Positions 21,987 to 31,926 of a stretch of DNA of 64,000 bases are shown here, in pieces. Position 1 is the first letter of the stretch. Each line of letters opens with the position of its first letter. A program made the translations under genes and the position numbers. A model generated the notes under the pieces. That model saw only the letters and a list, made by a program, of their open reading frames with translations. It made no database searches and had not been told where the DNA came from. This stretch comes from Paralithodes platypus (Eukaryota > Arthropoda > Malacostraca > Decapoda > Lithodidae): NCBI GenBank assembly GCA_032716605.1, contig CM064502.1, positions 59,108,421 through 59,172,420 of the forward strand. Reading direction: 5' to 3'.

Positions 21987-22199
21987 CAAGCTTTTATGTT
22001 ATTATGGAATATCCAAAATTTAAATCTGATTACTCCCAGCTTTGTTAAGTTTGAGGTTGGTGCATTTGTCATTTGCCCAGCGTACACCTTCCCTGTTGGG
22101 ACTAGAGTGAATTATTGTAAGTTGGGAGGAAGTGCATATGTCTCATTTGATTGAAGATCAATTGTACAAGTAGCTAGTTAGTTATGAATCGGATATGTA

Positions 22200-22430
22200 C
22201 AGTTCCCTGCAAAAGTCCCTGAACACTCGGCCAAGGATACCCCTTTAATATTCCGCACAAAAAGGGTATGGTTCTTGGTTCCTTTATGACCATCCCCTTT
22301 CACCCACCCAACTTATCACCTAGTGGGCGAAAGTAGATGGTTATAAAGTAACCACAAACCATGTCCTTTTTGTGCGGAATTTTATAGAGGTGTCTTTGAC
22401 TGAGTGTTGAGGGACTTTTGTAGGGAACTG
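22200..22430. mobile_element. Palindromic TA-flanked MITE
   Basis: The arms CAGTTCCCTGCAAAAGTCCC and GGGACTTTTGTAGGGAACTG are inverted, and extend to CCGCACAAAAAGG / CCTTTTTGTGCGG. TA lies on both sides (22198-22199, 22431-22432), as for Tc1/mariner-derived MITEs. Confidence 0.85.
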
Positions 22431-22651
22431 TACCTTGGTATATAGCCAGTAAAAACAACATATTGAAGTACAGTACTGTATTTTGAATCTATGGATCAAC
22501 AGTGAGGTCTTAAAATTATTCACAATTTTAAATGACAAAAATGCTGTTCGGAAGAATCACCACTAAATGTTATTTTTTTGTATATCAGGTAAAGAATAGT
22601 TTATAATTGCATAAAACTGATAACTTACATCCTATTAGTATCTTAACACAA

Positions 22652-23078
22652 TCACTGCAGCAATTGTTATATGACAATTGCTCGGTCTGCACTGTACCAT
22701 GCAGGGTTTTGGACTATAAGTGACCTTCATTCCCTGCACATTTTTATGTATAAACAAGAGCAAGAACGTACATAAATTATATATCCATGAAAGTAGAGGA
22801 ATAGACCTTTCCAGTGACAGCTGAATCATGTCTGTACGACCATTGGTTGCCGTGCAACGATATTGCAAATGTGAGAGTAAAAATTCGAGTTTTTCAGTTG
22901 TCGCGATTCTCAAGTCTGCAGGGGAGTTTGAGCTTTGTCCCAGTTACGTTAGTCTTCGCCCAGACACGGCCGGGGATGGATGGAACGGTCCCATGCTGCT
23001 TTGATTCGCTTGCCTGCCTCTCAGGCCTTGTACTGCACATATTTTTGACGATTGTCATATGACAATTGCCGCAGTGAT
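22652..23078. mobile_element. TIR element, about 427 bp
   Basis: The ends CACTGCAGCAATTGTTATAT and ATATGACAATTGCCGCAGTG are inverted, and each end itself contains the palindrome CAATTGT(C/T)ATATGACAATTG. No transposase is visible. It could be a MITE. Confidence 0.6.
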
Positions 23079-23705
23079 GTCCAAAATATTTATATAGTCA
23101 TTGAGTTAATATAGCTTGTGTGGAGTAGGCGGTAGTGTTAAAAAAGTTGTACATGGGAGGCTCAGGATCGATCCCCCACTGGGCAGGTTGTTTTTTGTTA
23201 CTTCCACATAATATTCTCACTTCCACAGACTAAGCAAGAAGGGACTAGCGAAGCATAAATTACTTGTATAATTGATCTTTAAGTTTGTTTGGTAGTAAGA
23301 GATGGCACAGATGTGAAGGGCGTCATATGAACAAGGTTACCAGTGGATAGTATTGGAGTATCTGAATTAAAGTCAAATATAATAATATGTATGTATAAAC
23401 AAAAAGAATATAATAAAAAAAGGAAAACTGGGATAAGTGCCAGAGTATATATATGTACGGTATGTATACATTATACTCAGGCACATTCCCCATAGCTGGG
23501 GGTGGCCGACTCCAGACAGAGCCCGAATAGGGACAACACAGCACAAAAAAAAGTGCACATCTAGGTCGCCCAGGAGAAAACCCAGAGACCCAGGCCCATT
23601 TGGGGTCATTCAGCAAAAGATTACCACAAACTTTCAAAATGTATTGCATGAGAGACTCTGATCCAATCTACTGTTAAGATTGTTGGTGTGACACTGGTTA
23701 TGGAG
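23079..23705. repeat. Intronic spacer with the CTCAGGCACAT repeat
   Basis: 23474-23560 carries CTCAGGCACATTCCCCATAG and ACAGAGCCCGAATAGG. Sequence to about 23620 parallels 2805-2870. The acceptor of exon B (GGTTATGGAG) ends at 23705 and has a weak pyrimidine tract. Confidence 0.5.
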
Positions 23706-23782
23706 GTTGATGAAAGAAGTGTATGTTCCAGCTGGCAGCGGGAAGAGAGGACGACCCAGGATATATCCACCGCCTGTTGGAT
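23706..23782 (+). CDS. AT-hook exon B, paralogue of exon A
   Basis: One base, 25 codons, one base: the same phases as exon A, with the donor GGAT|GTGAGT at 23783. The peptide LMKEVYVPAGSG then KRGRPRIYPPPVG keeps the whole AT-hook core, with Thr to Ser and Lys to Ile changes. It is three codons shorter at the 5' side. DNA divergence is substantial while the protein is conserved, including many third-position changes, which argues for purifying selection and real coding. The acceptor GGAG|G is weaker than that of exon A, so A may be the default and B regulated (inference). Confidence 0.7.
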
Positions 23783-23865
23783 GTGAGTATATTTATTGTC
23801 TATGCGGTGTGTGGGGGGGTTAGAGGTACTCACACAACACAGATATTGCCAGAAAAAAAATGTAG

Positions 23866-24106
23866 CAAGGATGTAGTATTCGGGCATACCGCCTGCCTTG
23901 TTTACAGTACGTGGATGCTCGTGATAATGTTCCTGTCTATTTTGACTGCAGTGGGATACAATAATATCTTGGGGGGGGTCTCAACTCCCCATGACTTATT
24001 ATCATCATCTACAGTATATTGCCAGCAGGGGGCAAATAACAGAGAAAATAGACAGGAATCGACCTACGTATACATTACGACCATATGCCCGAATACTACA
24101 TCCTTC
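23866..24106. mobile_element. M8 MITE
   Basis: The ends AAGGATGTAGTATTCGGGCA and TGCCCGAATACTACATCCTT are near-perfect 20-bp inverted repeats. The interior shares TTCCTGTCTATTTTGACTGC with the other M8 copies. It lies 84 bp after the exon B donor. Confidence 0.8.
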
Positions 24107-25120
24107 CCAAATATTGATTTATTATTAATTGCTAAACTTAGTCTTTATTATGAATACCAGTTTTATATACAGTATGTACTAAAAATCACATTATACAAAT
24201 TGATGTCTTCAAGATACATTAAGGGTGCTATATAATGTCAGTTGATCTTTTATGACACTCTCTCTACATTTAGTTATTGTATTTTTTGTTCTTAATGCCA
24301 ACAGCACTATAAACGCCAGTATAATAATGTTACCACCTGTTTTGTTCTTAATGCCACAGGACTATAAATGCCAGTATAATAATGTTTCCACCTGTTTACA
24401 AATCACCAGTTTACCTTTATGATACCAGTAGTCCAGTATCACTTGAGTGCTTTTCCCCCCAACTTTGTTATGTCAACTCTGGTCTGGCAGCTAATGAGGT
24501 CAATTTTCAGCATAATTTTCTCCAAATATAATCTTAATTATAGTCTAGTTTTTGTCTTTCTTATACCAGTACATAAGAGTTAGTTAGTTATGTAGAGCAG
24601 ATTAACCAGATCACTGAGCTCCATACGGAACTCTCATAGGTCTGGCGCCCCACATATGTTGCCAGAAGAGTCATGACTTGAAACTTGAAGAACAAAGCTC
24701 TTGTGTGATTATAGCCAGAATATACAGTCAAAATGCATGATAATCTTGGTCGGGTTAGCACACTGGCGACTCTAGTGCTGTGGTGGCTGGGTATCTTGTA
24801 GTAAGGGAGATCGGCCAACTTTTCTCTGTCGACGCCATCTTGGGCCGGTGATTATCAAACAAATTATATTTTATTATTTGTTCATGTACAATTAACAGCT
24901 GTATTCTTAAGCCTTCCCATAGTGAAATCCTACTCCTTAAAATTAACAAAATAAGACGAGGTAAATTATTAGCATTTAAAACGATTATAAGATCTCTTTC
25001 ATTAATTATTTATCACTCAATTCCATTATCTTCGTTCATCATGGGCTGGATGACACCCACCCCATTCGTCCAAGAATACAGCCGTTTGATCCAAAGAATG
25101 AGCTATATATTTTGCATCAG
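24107..25120. other. Intron, mostly unassigned
   Basis: A two-copy tandem duplication of about 58 bp lies at 24286-24398 (TTTTGTTCTTAATGCCA, then CCAGTATAATAATGTT). No exon, RNA or transposon end was recognised otherwise. Confidence 0.45.
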
Positions 25121-25127
25121 TGCTGCC

Positions 25128-25280
25128 ACAGGCCGTAGCACTTTTGGTAGAGCACTCGCCCGCAAACCAAGAGGTAGAGGGTTTGAGGCTCGGGCCAGGC
25201 AGTATGTGTTATTGGCAGACGACAGTGCTGTGGTGGATGGTGTGGTCTAGCAATCTGTGGTAACTGTCCACTGAAGTCCC
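25128..25280 (+). mobile_element. tRNA-derived SINE
   Basis: The head GGCCGTAGCACTTTTGGTAG...GGGTTTGAGGCTCGGGCC resembles a tRNA, with A-box-like and degenerate B-box-like segments. It is followed by a body with GGTCTAGCAATCTGTGGTAA and CACTGAAGTCCCTGAA. The same head and body occur at 43791-44085, separated there by an insertion. The B box is degraded, so this is not a working tRNA gene. Confidence 0.65.
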
Positions 25281-25421
25281 TGAATGTTTAGAGCTTGTAA
25301 GTTCTATATGAGATACCCTAGGTTCCAATCCTGGGAGAATAACATGCTTTCATTATTTTCATTGAGGGGGGGGGGGGGGGTATTAGTGTTAAGAACGTTA
25401 CTAATATTAACATCAGGACAC

Positions 25422-25625
25422 CCACCCTTTCTGTACCGGCGACATCTTTCTAACTTTTTTCTGGCAATTTTATTCAGTTTGAATAGGGCCTCCAGGATTT
25501 AACAGGCTTCAAACTATCTCACTTAACACTTTTTACTACCACAGATCCTTCGTAAAGTGCAGAAAATTGTCTTAATAATAGCTAGAATAAAATGTTAAAA
25601 CTTCACCGGTACAGAAGGGTTGAGA
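25422..25625. mobile_element. M7 MITE
   Basis: CCCTTTCTGTACCGGCGACA at one end and CACCGGTACAGAAGGGTT at the other are inverted. The inner landmarks CAGGCTTCAAACTATCTCAC and ACCACAGATCCTTCGTAA recur in the other M7 copies. Confidence 0.65.
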
Positions 25626-25635
25626 GGTGGACGTA

Positions 25636-25865
25636 TTTTTTTTTTTTTTTTTTTCCCCCCCTCCCAACTACTCCCTCTCGGGCATAGGCTGATAGCCTTT
25701 ACACTCTACCGCTGAACATGGTGAGGCCCGTGAGGTCTTGTTCCAGTCTAGGGAGTGAGACATGCGAAGCACCTATTCACGGCTCGAACCCAACTCCATC
25801 TCTGAAGCTGCTTCGCCTCTGCGCTTCACAGTCTCACTCCCCAGGCTCGGACCCTCACTCTCAGA
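25636..25865 (-). mobile_element. Possible SINE with poly(A) tail
   Basis: On the minus strand a GTTGGGTTCGAGCCGTGAAT segment (a B-box match) lies within 80 bp of the start, and the copy ends in about 20 A residues (T-run at 25637-25658). This is the layout of an L1-type-mobilised, pol III-derived SINE. Only one copy is seen here. Confidence 0.45.
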
Positions 25866-26058
25866 ACGCCACCTATTGAGCAATTAACTCACTAGGCATT
25901 GCCCCCCTGTAGCATATTTTGAATATGGGAATATTCATACAGTGCTATTTAATCAGGGAACAATGAGGGTATTTTGTTTTGGCATTTTGGTGTGCTGTGG
26001 TAATGCACTGAAACTAGGTACAGCACAAATTCCATCCCAATAATATCTTCCATTGACA

Positions 26059-26132
26059 TATTGGGATTCGAACCCGGGTCCATTGGATTACCAGTCCAGT
26101 GGCAAGACCACTCTGCCACACCTCCCCTTTAG
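26059..26132 (-). repeat. tRNA-like sequence (Thr GGT-like anticodon), probably SINE head
   Basis: The minus strand reads GTGGCAGAGTGGTCTTGCCA, then CTGGACTGGTAATCCA, then CCGGGTTCGAATCCC. The D-arm, anticodon arm (GGT) and T-arm are recognisable and the B box is perfect. The acceptor stem pairing is poor, so a SINE head or tRNA pseudogene is more likely than a functional tRNA. Confidence 0.5.
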
Positions 26133-26374
26133 TGCAGGGTCTCTAGTAAGGGAAACTCTTTATATTGTTTTTGTAGGTACAGTTGCCCACATAAGTTCTG
26201 TTCTTCATTGTGATCTTATGTACTGGGTGAAAGTAGAATACAGGTCTCCCTCGCTGTCCGATGCGGCGATTTACGATATTATTATTGGTTTTTAGGCGTT
26301 TGGGTTTGGGTTGGACCGAGAACACATCCCCATTGCCCCATTAATTTCAGGGTTTGCTATACAATTTTTCTATT

Positions 26375-27067
26375 AAAATGTAAAACTTGCAAACTAAACA
26401 AACCAAAATTGGGACAAGGACAATATAAAGTCAAATTAAATTATCAAAATCGCTATGTGGAAACAACGCTTACTAAAATGAAAATTATTAAATAAAAGAA
26501 CACAATCCACCACATAGGGTGTACATTACTACATGAGCAAGTTAATCTGTTTCCCAAGCAAACTAATCGCACATATAACAACGCACTATCGTCACGTTAA
26601 AGGAAGTAGTCAAGTTTGGGAAGTCCGGGACGTTCTGGCAAATTTTTACTAAACTCTGCATGAATAAAGAAACTACATGTTAAATGTCAAAATATTATTT
26701 TAAAATCAAATTTGCAACATGACAAGACATTAACAATAGTACAAAATACAAATATTGATAAGATATCTATACTATTACAAAATAATATATAAAATACAGT
26801 ACAGCACTCGCTAACGATAGTGCTATCGGGTAGGTACCTGTAAGCATAGCATGCCTCAAGTGACCCCTATCAATAACTACCCTACAAATAACCTACATTT
26901 ATAGCACAAATAAACTAAGGAAATCGCAAAAGTAAGCAATTGATACTATCGACAATGAAGACATATAATATAAAGACAAATAATTGCAAAATATGAAGTA
27001 ACAACAGATTTAAACAAAGAGTACTCTTTTAACAAGAACAATAAATTTAAAAAATATCAATATTAAT

Positions 27068-27098
<31 letters not shown>

Positions 27099-28066
27099 GA
27101 AAAAGAAAAAGATAAACAATAAATACAGACAAAAAGTAAGCAGAGGTTATACAAGAAACTTCAAGTTAAAAATGCTTGATTAAAATTATTGATGTCAAAT
27201 TTTAGAATAGTCACAATAATTGACCCTAAAAAGATTAAATTTATGGAACAATTTACTTGCCTCAAAACCTCTGTCCACTAAGAGTCTGTATAGTAACCTA
27301 GCTCTAGCCCAAAAGTCATCTACTTTAGTGCAGATTTTACAAAATCTTATTAATTGGGAATAAAAACAATTATAAGTGATTTTACTATCGATATTACTAC
27401 TAGGGAAAGGAAAGTTTATTACGTTAAAATTAAAATCATCAACTTTGTGATATACTTTAAGTATGCACTGTTCATTAACAATCTCTATATTTATATCAAG
27501 AAAATTTTCAACTTTATAATTTACGTTACATTGTGTGAGGGGAATAGAATTAGGGTAAATAAGTTTAGCAACTTGATTAAAATTTAACAAATTGCAAACA
27601 AGAATATCATCAATATATCTACTATTATTACTTAACAGTTTAGCAAGTGCTAATTTTTCTGGAATTTTATTTTTCTTGCTACTGTCAACTAAGTCTTTTA
27701 TATATTTAAATTCTAAAGCAAGCAAGAATAAGTCTGCAATTAAAGGGCTAGCATTTCCACCCATAGGAATTCCTAATATTTGTTTGAAAATGTACGGCCC
27801 GAATCTAACATAAGTATTGAAAAGGAGGAATTTAAGGGCATCTTTAAGTTTAGTTCTATCAAAATATACAGAACTAGTGGGAGTAGAGCTAAGTGATGCA
27901 TTATTAAAATATGCATAAACATTTATGAAATAATTACCATTCCCAACGAACCTGTCAAAGTGCAAATCTATAATAAAGCAAAGCTCTGAATATACTAAAT
28001 CTAAAGGCAAATTGGTATACAAAGTTGAAAAGTCGAAGCTATGTACCGAGGTAACTTTCGGCATGG
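26375..28066 (-). mobile_element. 5'-truncated Penelope-like element with complete 3' end
   Basis: 1,692 bp bounded by CTATT at 26370-26374 and 28067-28071, a 5-bp target duplication. It contains the RT C-terminal coding part, an AT-rich 3' UTR with an (AAT)n run (27063-27098) and the terminus TTGCAAGTTTTACATTTT (read on minus). It therefore links the RT ORF to the abundant short tails elsewhere in the window. Confidence 0.95.
27195..28064 (-). CDS. Penelope-like RT, C-terminal part (5' truncated)
   Basis: 289 codons beginning at MPKVTSVHSFDFST, which overlaps the end of the copy at 480-2595. RT motifs: FDFSTLYTNLP (residues 10-20), QILGIPMGGNASPLIADLFL (95-114) and SRYIDDILV (148-156) with the catalytic Asp pair. 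Then come FLDINIEI and a C-terminal thumb-like region ending NYCDYSKI before TGA at 27197-27195. No endonuclease follows the RT, which confirms that in this family the GIY-YIG domain is only N-terminal. The apparent start Met is internal to the full-length protein. Upstream sequence was lost at insertion, so this copy cannot be autonomous. Confidence 0.9.
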   Translation of the reverse strand: MPKVTSVHSFDFSTLYTNLPLDLVYSELCFIIDLHFDRFVGNGNYFINVYAYFNNASLSSTPTSSVYFDRTKLKDALKFLLFNTYVRFGPYIFKQILGIPMGGNASPLIADLFLLALEFKYIKDLVDSSKKNKIPEKLALAKLLSNNSRYIDDILVCNLLNFNQVAKLIYPNSIPLTQCNVNYKVENFLDINIEIVNEQCILKVYHKVDDFNFNVINFPFPSSNIDSKITYNCFYSQLIRFCKICTKVDDFWARARLLYRLLVDRGFEASKLFHKFNLFRVNYCDYSKI

Positions 28067-28282
28067 CTATTTAAGATCTGGTTTTCAGGAACGTAACCCT
28101 ATCGTAAATCGAGGGAGACCTTTAGTATGAATGAATTAAGAGTGTGTTTTGTTTTAATTATCGGTTAACTAATCAGATGAGTTAACCACTGCATGAGAAA
28201 CTACACTCGTAATTCAATCCTGCGCGTTATAGTTCCATGTATAAGATCACAACGAGGCACGGAACTTAACGGTATCACACGA

Positions 28283-28670
28283 GAGCTTTTATAGTCAACA
28301 TTCGATGATCAAAAAAATTCTGGCAACATTACTTGAATATTTTGCATTGGTATCGGAAACTAGACTGATGATAGATGAATTTAGGAGACAGAAATATTAT
28401 AAATGTTGACCTCATAAGCTGCCAGCCTATAGGTACAGCCAATAATCTTGATCCCTGTCCTCTCTTATACTCAAAAGGGCCTAGCCCTAGAGCAAACTGG
28501 CTGTAAATATCCACACCTATTTCCTGGTGGACTCTTCCCAGGTGATAGAAACGTCAGCCCGATTGCTTTTATTAATTTTGAGTTATAAGAAGTTAAGAGG
28601 TCAAGATTATTATCAAGTTCGCTGGCGCTACCTTTAATGTTGAGGGAAAAGGCGCTCGTGTGATAGCGGC
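28283..28670. mobile_element. M3 MITE with nested M6-like palindrome
   Basis: The left end TATCACACGAGAGCTTTTAT and right end GGCGCTCGTGTGATAGCGGC are inverted. Between them, 28434-28645 is the palindrome found at 17951-18172 (AGCCAATAATCTTGATCC ... TTATTATCAAGTTCGCTGGC). Confidence 0.75.
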
Positions 28671-28742
28671 TTTACGCGGGCAACTATACATTTGTTTACT
28701 TTCAGCCCCACAGACTTTTGTGGGCAACTAGACTCGGTTTCA

Positions 28743-29150
28743 TTTCAGCTGACGGTAAATTGAATCCCTTAGCAACTGATTTCTCTATAACTAACAGAAA
28801 AAATAAGAAACTACTATGTCTCTGCTTCATATTAGTGCTAAGTTTTCATTATTGACAACAGACTTCGCTACAAAATCTGCATAAAGCAGGTGTCACACGA
28901 GCACATTTTCGAGCAATTTTTATGGGCAATTATGGTCTGGAAGCTTCAAAAATTATACTTTATCAGAATTCAGCCGCCTAACATAATTCACCTTCAGTCT
29001 ACTTGCCGATACCAGTGCGAAAATGTCCTGAAATATTACGAGAAAAAACTTGCTCATGGAAAATTGACGGAAAAAGCGCTCGTGTGACAGCGGCTTAATA
29101 GCGGAGTAATCAAGATGACGACATGGTAATTTACCGTCAACTGGTTAAAA
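28743..29150. mobile_element. M4 MITE with nested M3 MITE
   Basis: The M4 ends TTTCAGCTGACGGTAAATTG and CAATTTACCGTCAACTGG-like flank the block. 28885-29095 is an M3 (GCAGGTGTCACACGAGCAC ... GCGCTCGTGTGACAGCGGCT), with TAA on both sides (28882-28884 and 29096-29098). The uninterrupted M4 at 37531-37706 confirms the site. The TAA target suits PIF/Harbinger-type elements (inference). Confidence 0.8.
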
Positions 29151-29161
29151 AACGGAGTGTA

Positions 29162-29593
29162 CAGGTCTCCCTCACTATCCGATGCCACAATTGACCACTT
29201 GCGAGTTTCAGGCTATAAGGAAGTTGGAGTCGTGAACATCGATATTAAAGATAAATTCAATAATAATGTGGGTTTCTGATGGTTTCTTCCTTATAGACCA
29301 AAATTCGCAAGTGGTCAATTTACGATATTATTATAGGTTTTTAGGTGTTTGGGTTTTGGCTGGTCCCAGAATGCTTCCCCATTTTCCCCATTAATTTTAG
29401 GGTTTGCTATACGATTTTTTTCTATTTATGATCGGGTTTTCAGGAACATAACCCAATCATTGTGTTTGGGTTTTGGCTGGTTCCAGAATGCATCCCCATT
29501 TTCCCCATTAATTTAAGGGTTCGCTATATGATTTTTTCTATTTATGATCGAGTTTTCAGGAACGTAACCCAATCGTAAATCGAGGGAGACCTG
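29162..29593 (-). mobile_element. M1 MITE with internal duplication and a nested 128-bp palindrome
   Basis: Ends CAGGTCTCCCTC and GAGGGAGACCTG, with TA on both sides (29160-29161, 29594-29595). A unit of about 115 bp (GTGTTTGGGTTTTGGCTGG to TTTTCAGGAAC) is present twice. 29191-29318 is a separate palindrome with ends TTGACCACTTGCGAGTTT and AAATTCGCAAGTGGTCAA. Confidence 0.85.
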
Positions 29594-29624
29594 TATATAC
29601 ATTTGTTTACTTTCCGCCCCACAG

Positions 29625-29704
29625 ACGGGCCGGGGATGCAGCGGCCTGACATATTCGACAACTTAGGTACCTACACCCTCCATTTTGAGTTTGTATTGAT
29701 TTGA
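29625..29704 (+). CDS. Candidate short terminal (or cassette) exon, paralogue of the zinc-finger exon start
   Basis: After TTTCCGCCCCACAG, the bases ACGGGCCGGGGATGCAGCGG nearly match the start of the 35292 exon. In the same phase (Tyr completed by AC) it encodes GPGMQRPDIFDNLGTYTLHF then EFVLI and a stop at 29702-29704, with no zinc fingers. It could end the protein early. Alternatively, TTAG|GTACCT at 29667 could act as a donor, giving a phase-1 cassette. Without transcripts it may equally be a dead duplicate. Confidence 0.45.
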
Positions 29705-30040
29705 GTTTCTTTTATTCTTTTTAGTTGGTTTGTCCCTTTATTTGTATTTTATTTTGGTTTGGAAGTGTATTAACGGTTGCAGTCCGGGTGAAGTTATTTT
29801 TTTCTACTCTGGCTATCGTTAGATGGTTTTACTGTGTTTAGGAAGTATTTATGACAGTCTACGAATTGATGGAGATACACTGCACCTCTCTGATTACTAG
29901 ACGTCCTTCCTAAGCTTCATAAAATTGTCTACTAATAGCCAGCATATAAGGAAAACTGGCGTCACCCATCCTGAAGTGTATTAATAAGTGTGCTCACATA
30001 ATTTGTCCTTTCACTAAGTTTTTGTTCCTTCACTGCAGTC
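29705..30040. other. Intronic, degenerate M7 remnant
   Basis: 29800-29960 has M7 landmarks (CTCTGGCTATCGTTAGATGG, GTCCTTCCTAAGCTTCATAA, ATAGCCAGCATATAAGG) but the ends are decayed. Confidence 0.4.
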
Positions 30041-30237
30041 TAATCATTATAGGTGGGTCAGAAATTGCAACCCTTAACCTCTGTAGCTAAAAAAGGGCTA
30101 GAGCTAATGGGCTATAAGTTTCCACACCGATTACTTGGGCGACCCTTCCCAAACGGTAGAAATATCAGCTCGATTACTCTAGTCGGTTTGGAGCTATAGA
30201 GGTTAGTGGTCAAAATGTATGGCCCACCTAATATGAA
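30041..30237. mobile_element. M6 palindromic MITE
   Basis: The inverted ends TAGGTGGGTCAGAAATTGCA and TTGTATGGCCCACCTA-type, with inner CTCTGTAGCTAAAAAAGGGC against its complement around TAGAGGTTAG, match the copies at 38487 and 42413. Confidence 0.65.
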
Positions 30238-30356
30238 CAGGATTTATTTTCACTTACTATGGAATGACTTTGGTTTATGAGGTCAAGTGTTCAACTACAT
30301 ATTCATTTTAGTCTCATCACTGAATGGTTTATTTATTTTTAATGCACAGTAATTAT

Positions 30357-31830
30357 AATGTAAAACTTGCAAAATATACAAACCAAAACTGGGACGACAC
30401 AAGATAACGCAAAGGAACTAAAGGAACATTATCCAGTGCAGTACCGTATTGCATAAATGATACAACAATTCTCGGGTTTGAATGTTTTCGGTTGATTGTC
30501 ATTTGTTTTCTTTCACCACTATAATCCCTTCACCAAATAATTACAATAATTACATTTCTATTTGGATGCATTTTTTGATTTTACTAAAGCGTTATTTCTA
30601 CATAACGATTTTGATAACTTCTTTTGCCTTTATATTTTGTCGTCCCTGTTTTAGTTTGTTTGGTTTGCAAGATTTTCATTATAATTATTACTACTGTAAG
30701 TGGAATTGGAAATTTATATAATCAATTAAGCACAGCATAGTACTTTCACTGAATTATTCTTGAATTAGTTTTCCTTATCAACTTTGTTCAGAATCAATTT
30801 GTTGTGAGAATTATATGCAATAGATATTCAATCATTCGGTTTTCCATTTAAAGTACAGATTTGTTCATTTATTATTTCCACATGAAGTTTGTTTGTCTTT
30901 ATAGTGTGTGGTTTCTGGTTTTTGTTTGTTTGTTTTGAAAGTTTTACATTTTGTTTTGTTAGTTTGCAGTTTTGTATGGTTTTCATGTACAGGTAATGCA
31001 CTTTATAATAATAGCACACACACACATTAAGTTATTACCTTTTACCACAAATGAATGCTTGTTAATGTTTTAAAATTGTTTTTTAACCCAGGAGCTGCGG
31101 GAAGACTCTTAAGAGTTTCCCCGGGCGACTGCAGGAAGACTCTTAAGATCCTGGGCCTAAAAAAATCCATTTAAAACACCCCAAAAAAACTTGAACTTTT
31201 TTTTTTTTTTTTTTTTTTTTCCTGGGCCATGCCAAATATCACTCCTCCACATCCCCTCCTTCCCCACTCCCCCCCCCTACTTCAATTATCACCTATTTTC
31301 CCTGTTATTCCCTTATTCTGTGTCTATTTTCGTGCTATAATTAGCGAGTTGCTATCAGGGCATTGTCATCAGTGTTACCAAGTGTGAATTAGGGGAGAAG
31401 TCAGGAAGAGAATTGAGAGGTACCTCCAGTGTCTCTCAAAGCTTCGTGAGTGGAAGGTTGGCTCACACTCACTCGCTTTCATTTCGCGATTTTGACCAGC
31501 CAAACACTGTTTCCACTTGTTTTATTGTTGTAACTGGTTAATATCTTCATATTAATGCTAAAATAGGCGCATATGAATAAGTATTAACGATATTTATGGT
31601 AAAATAACGATGTTAGTGATGGGAACAGCTCAAATACGTGCGCACAGGCGTGTGGTGTCTCATACCCCCCATGCGCAGCCGAGAGGTTAATTATTTTAAT
31701 TACTGTATAAATATTAGAGTTAAGGTACTGTTTTCATGTGTTGACTATTGTTTGCATTTTGATAAGTTCTTTTGTCTTTACATTGTGCTGTTCTTGTTTT
31801 GGTTTGTTTGCTTTAAAGTTTTACATATTC
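30357..31830. repeat. Four Penelope-like 3' tails in AT-rich DNA
   Basis: 30357-30425 (minus) starts AATGTAAAACTTGCAAAATA. 30560-30690, 30880-30965 and 31730-31830 (plus) carry GATTTTGATAA, GTCTTTATATT-type and GGTTTGTTTG, then GTTTTACAT. All match the terminal 60-130 bp of 26375-26480. A T-run lies at 31199-31220. The remainder of the span has no recognised feature. Confidence 0.7.
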
Positions 31831-31926
31831 ATATAATTCAGTGAAATATAATACAGTACTGTAATGTGCAAGTGCCATGAATAACATTTTAACCCCTACT
31901 GTACCAGAGGATATTACTATAAATGT

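Larger units (their letters stand above)
26240..28121 (-). mobile_element. M1 MITE split by the Penelope-like element
   Basis: 26241-26374 (CAGGTCTCCCTCGCTGTCCG through CAATTTTTCTATT) and 28067-28120 (CTATTTAAGATCTGG through GAGGGAGACC) together form one M1. It sits at a TA inside M2 (GAATA / TTAGTATG). Confidence 0.9.
26179..28282. mobile_element. M2 MITE hosting nested insertions
   Basis: The left arm 26180-26239 (CAGTTGCCCACATAAGTTCT, GTGATCTTATG) and right arm 28120-28280 (AGTATGAATGAATTAAGAG through ATAAGATCACAACGAGGC) align to the uninterrupted copy 21771-21986. Between them lies an M1 element that itself holds a Penelope-like element. The last few bases of the right end are replaced by M3 sequence. 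Confidence 0.85.

Noticed and set aside
22955..23000. CGCCCAG then ACACGGCCGGGGATGG as a third copy of the zinc-finger exon start
   Set aside because: It lies inside a TIR element, is shifted by insertions and loses the motif after GGGGATGG. Chance or very decayed.
25128..25200. Functional tRNA gene
   Set aside because: Poor stems and a degenerate B box, with an attached body shared with 43791-44085, indicate a SINE.
26059..26132. Functional tRNA-Thr gene on the minus strand
   Set aside because: T-arm and anticodon arm are good but the acceptor stem does not pair, so it is listed only as tRNA-like.
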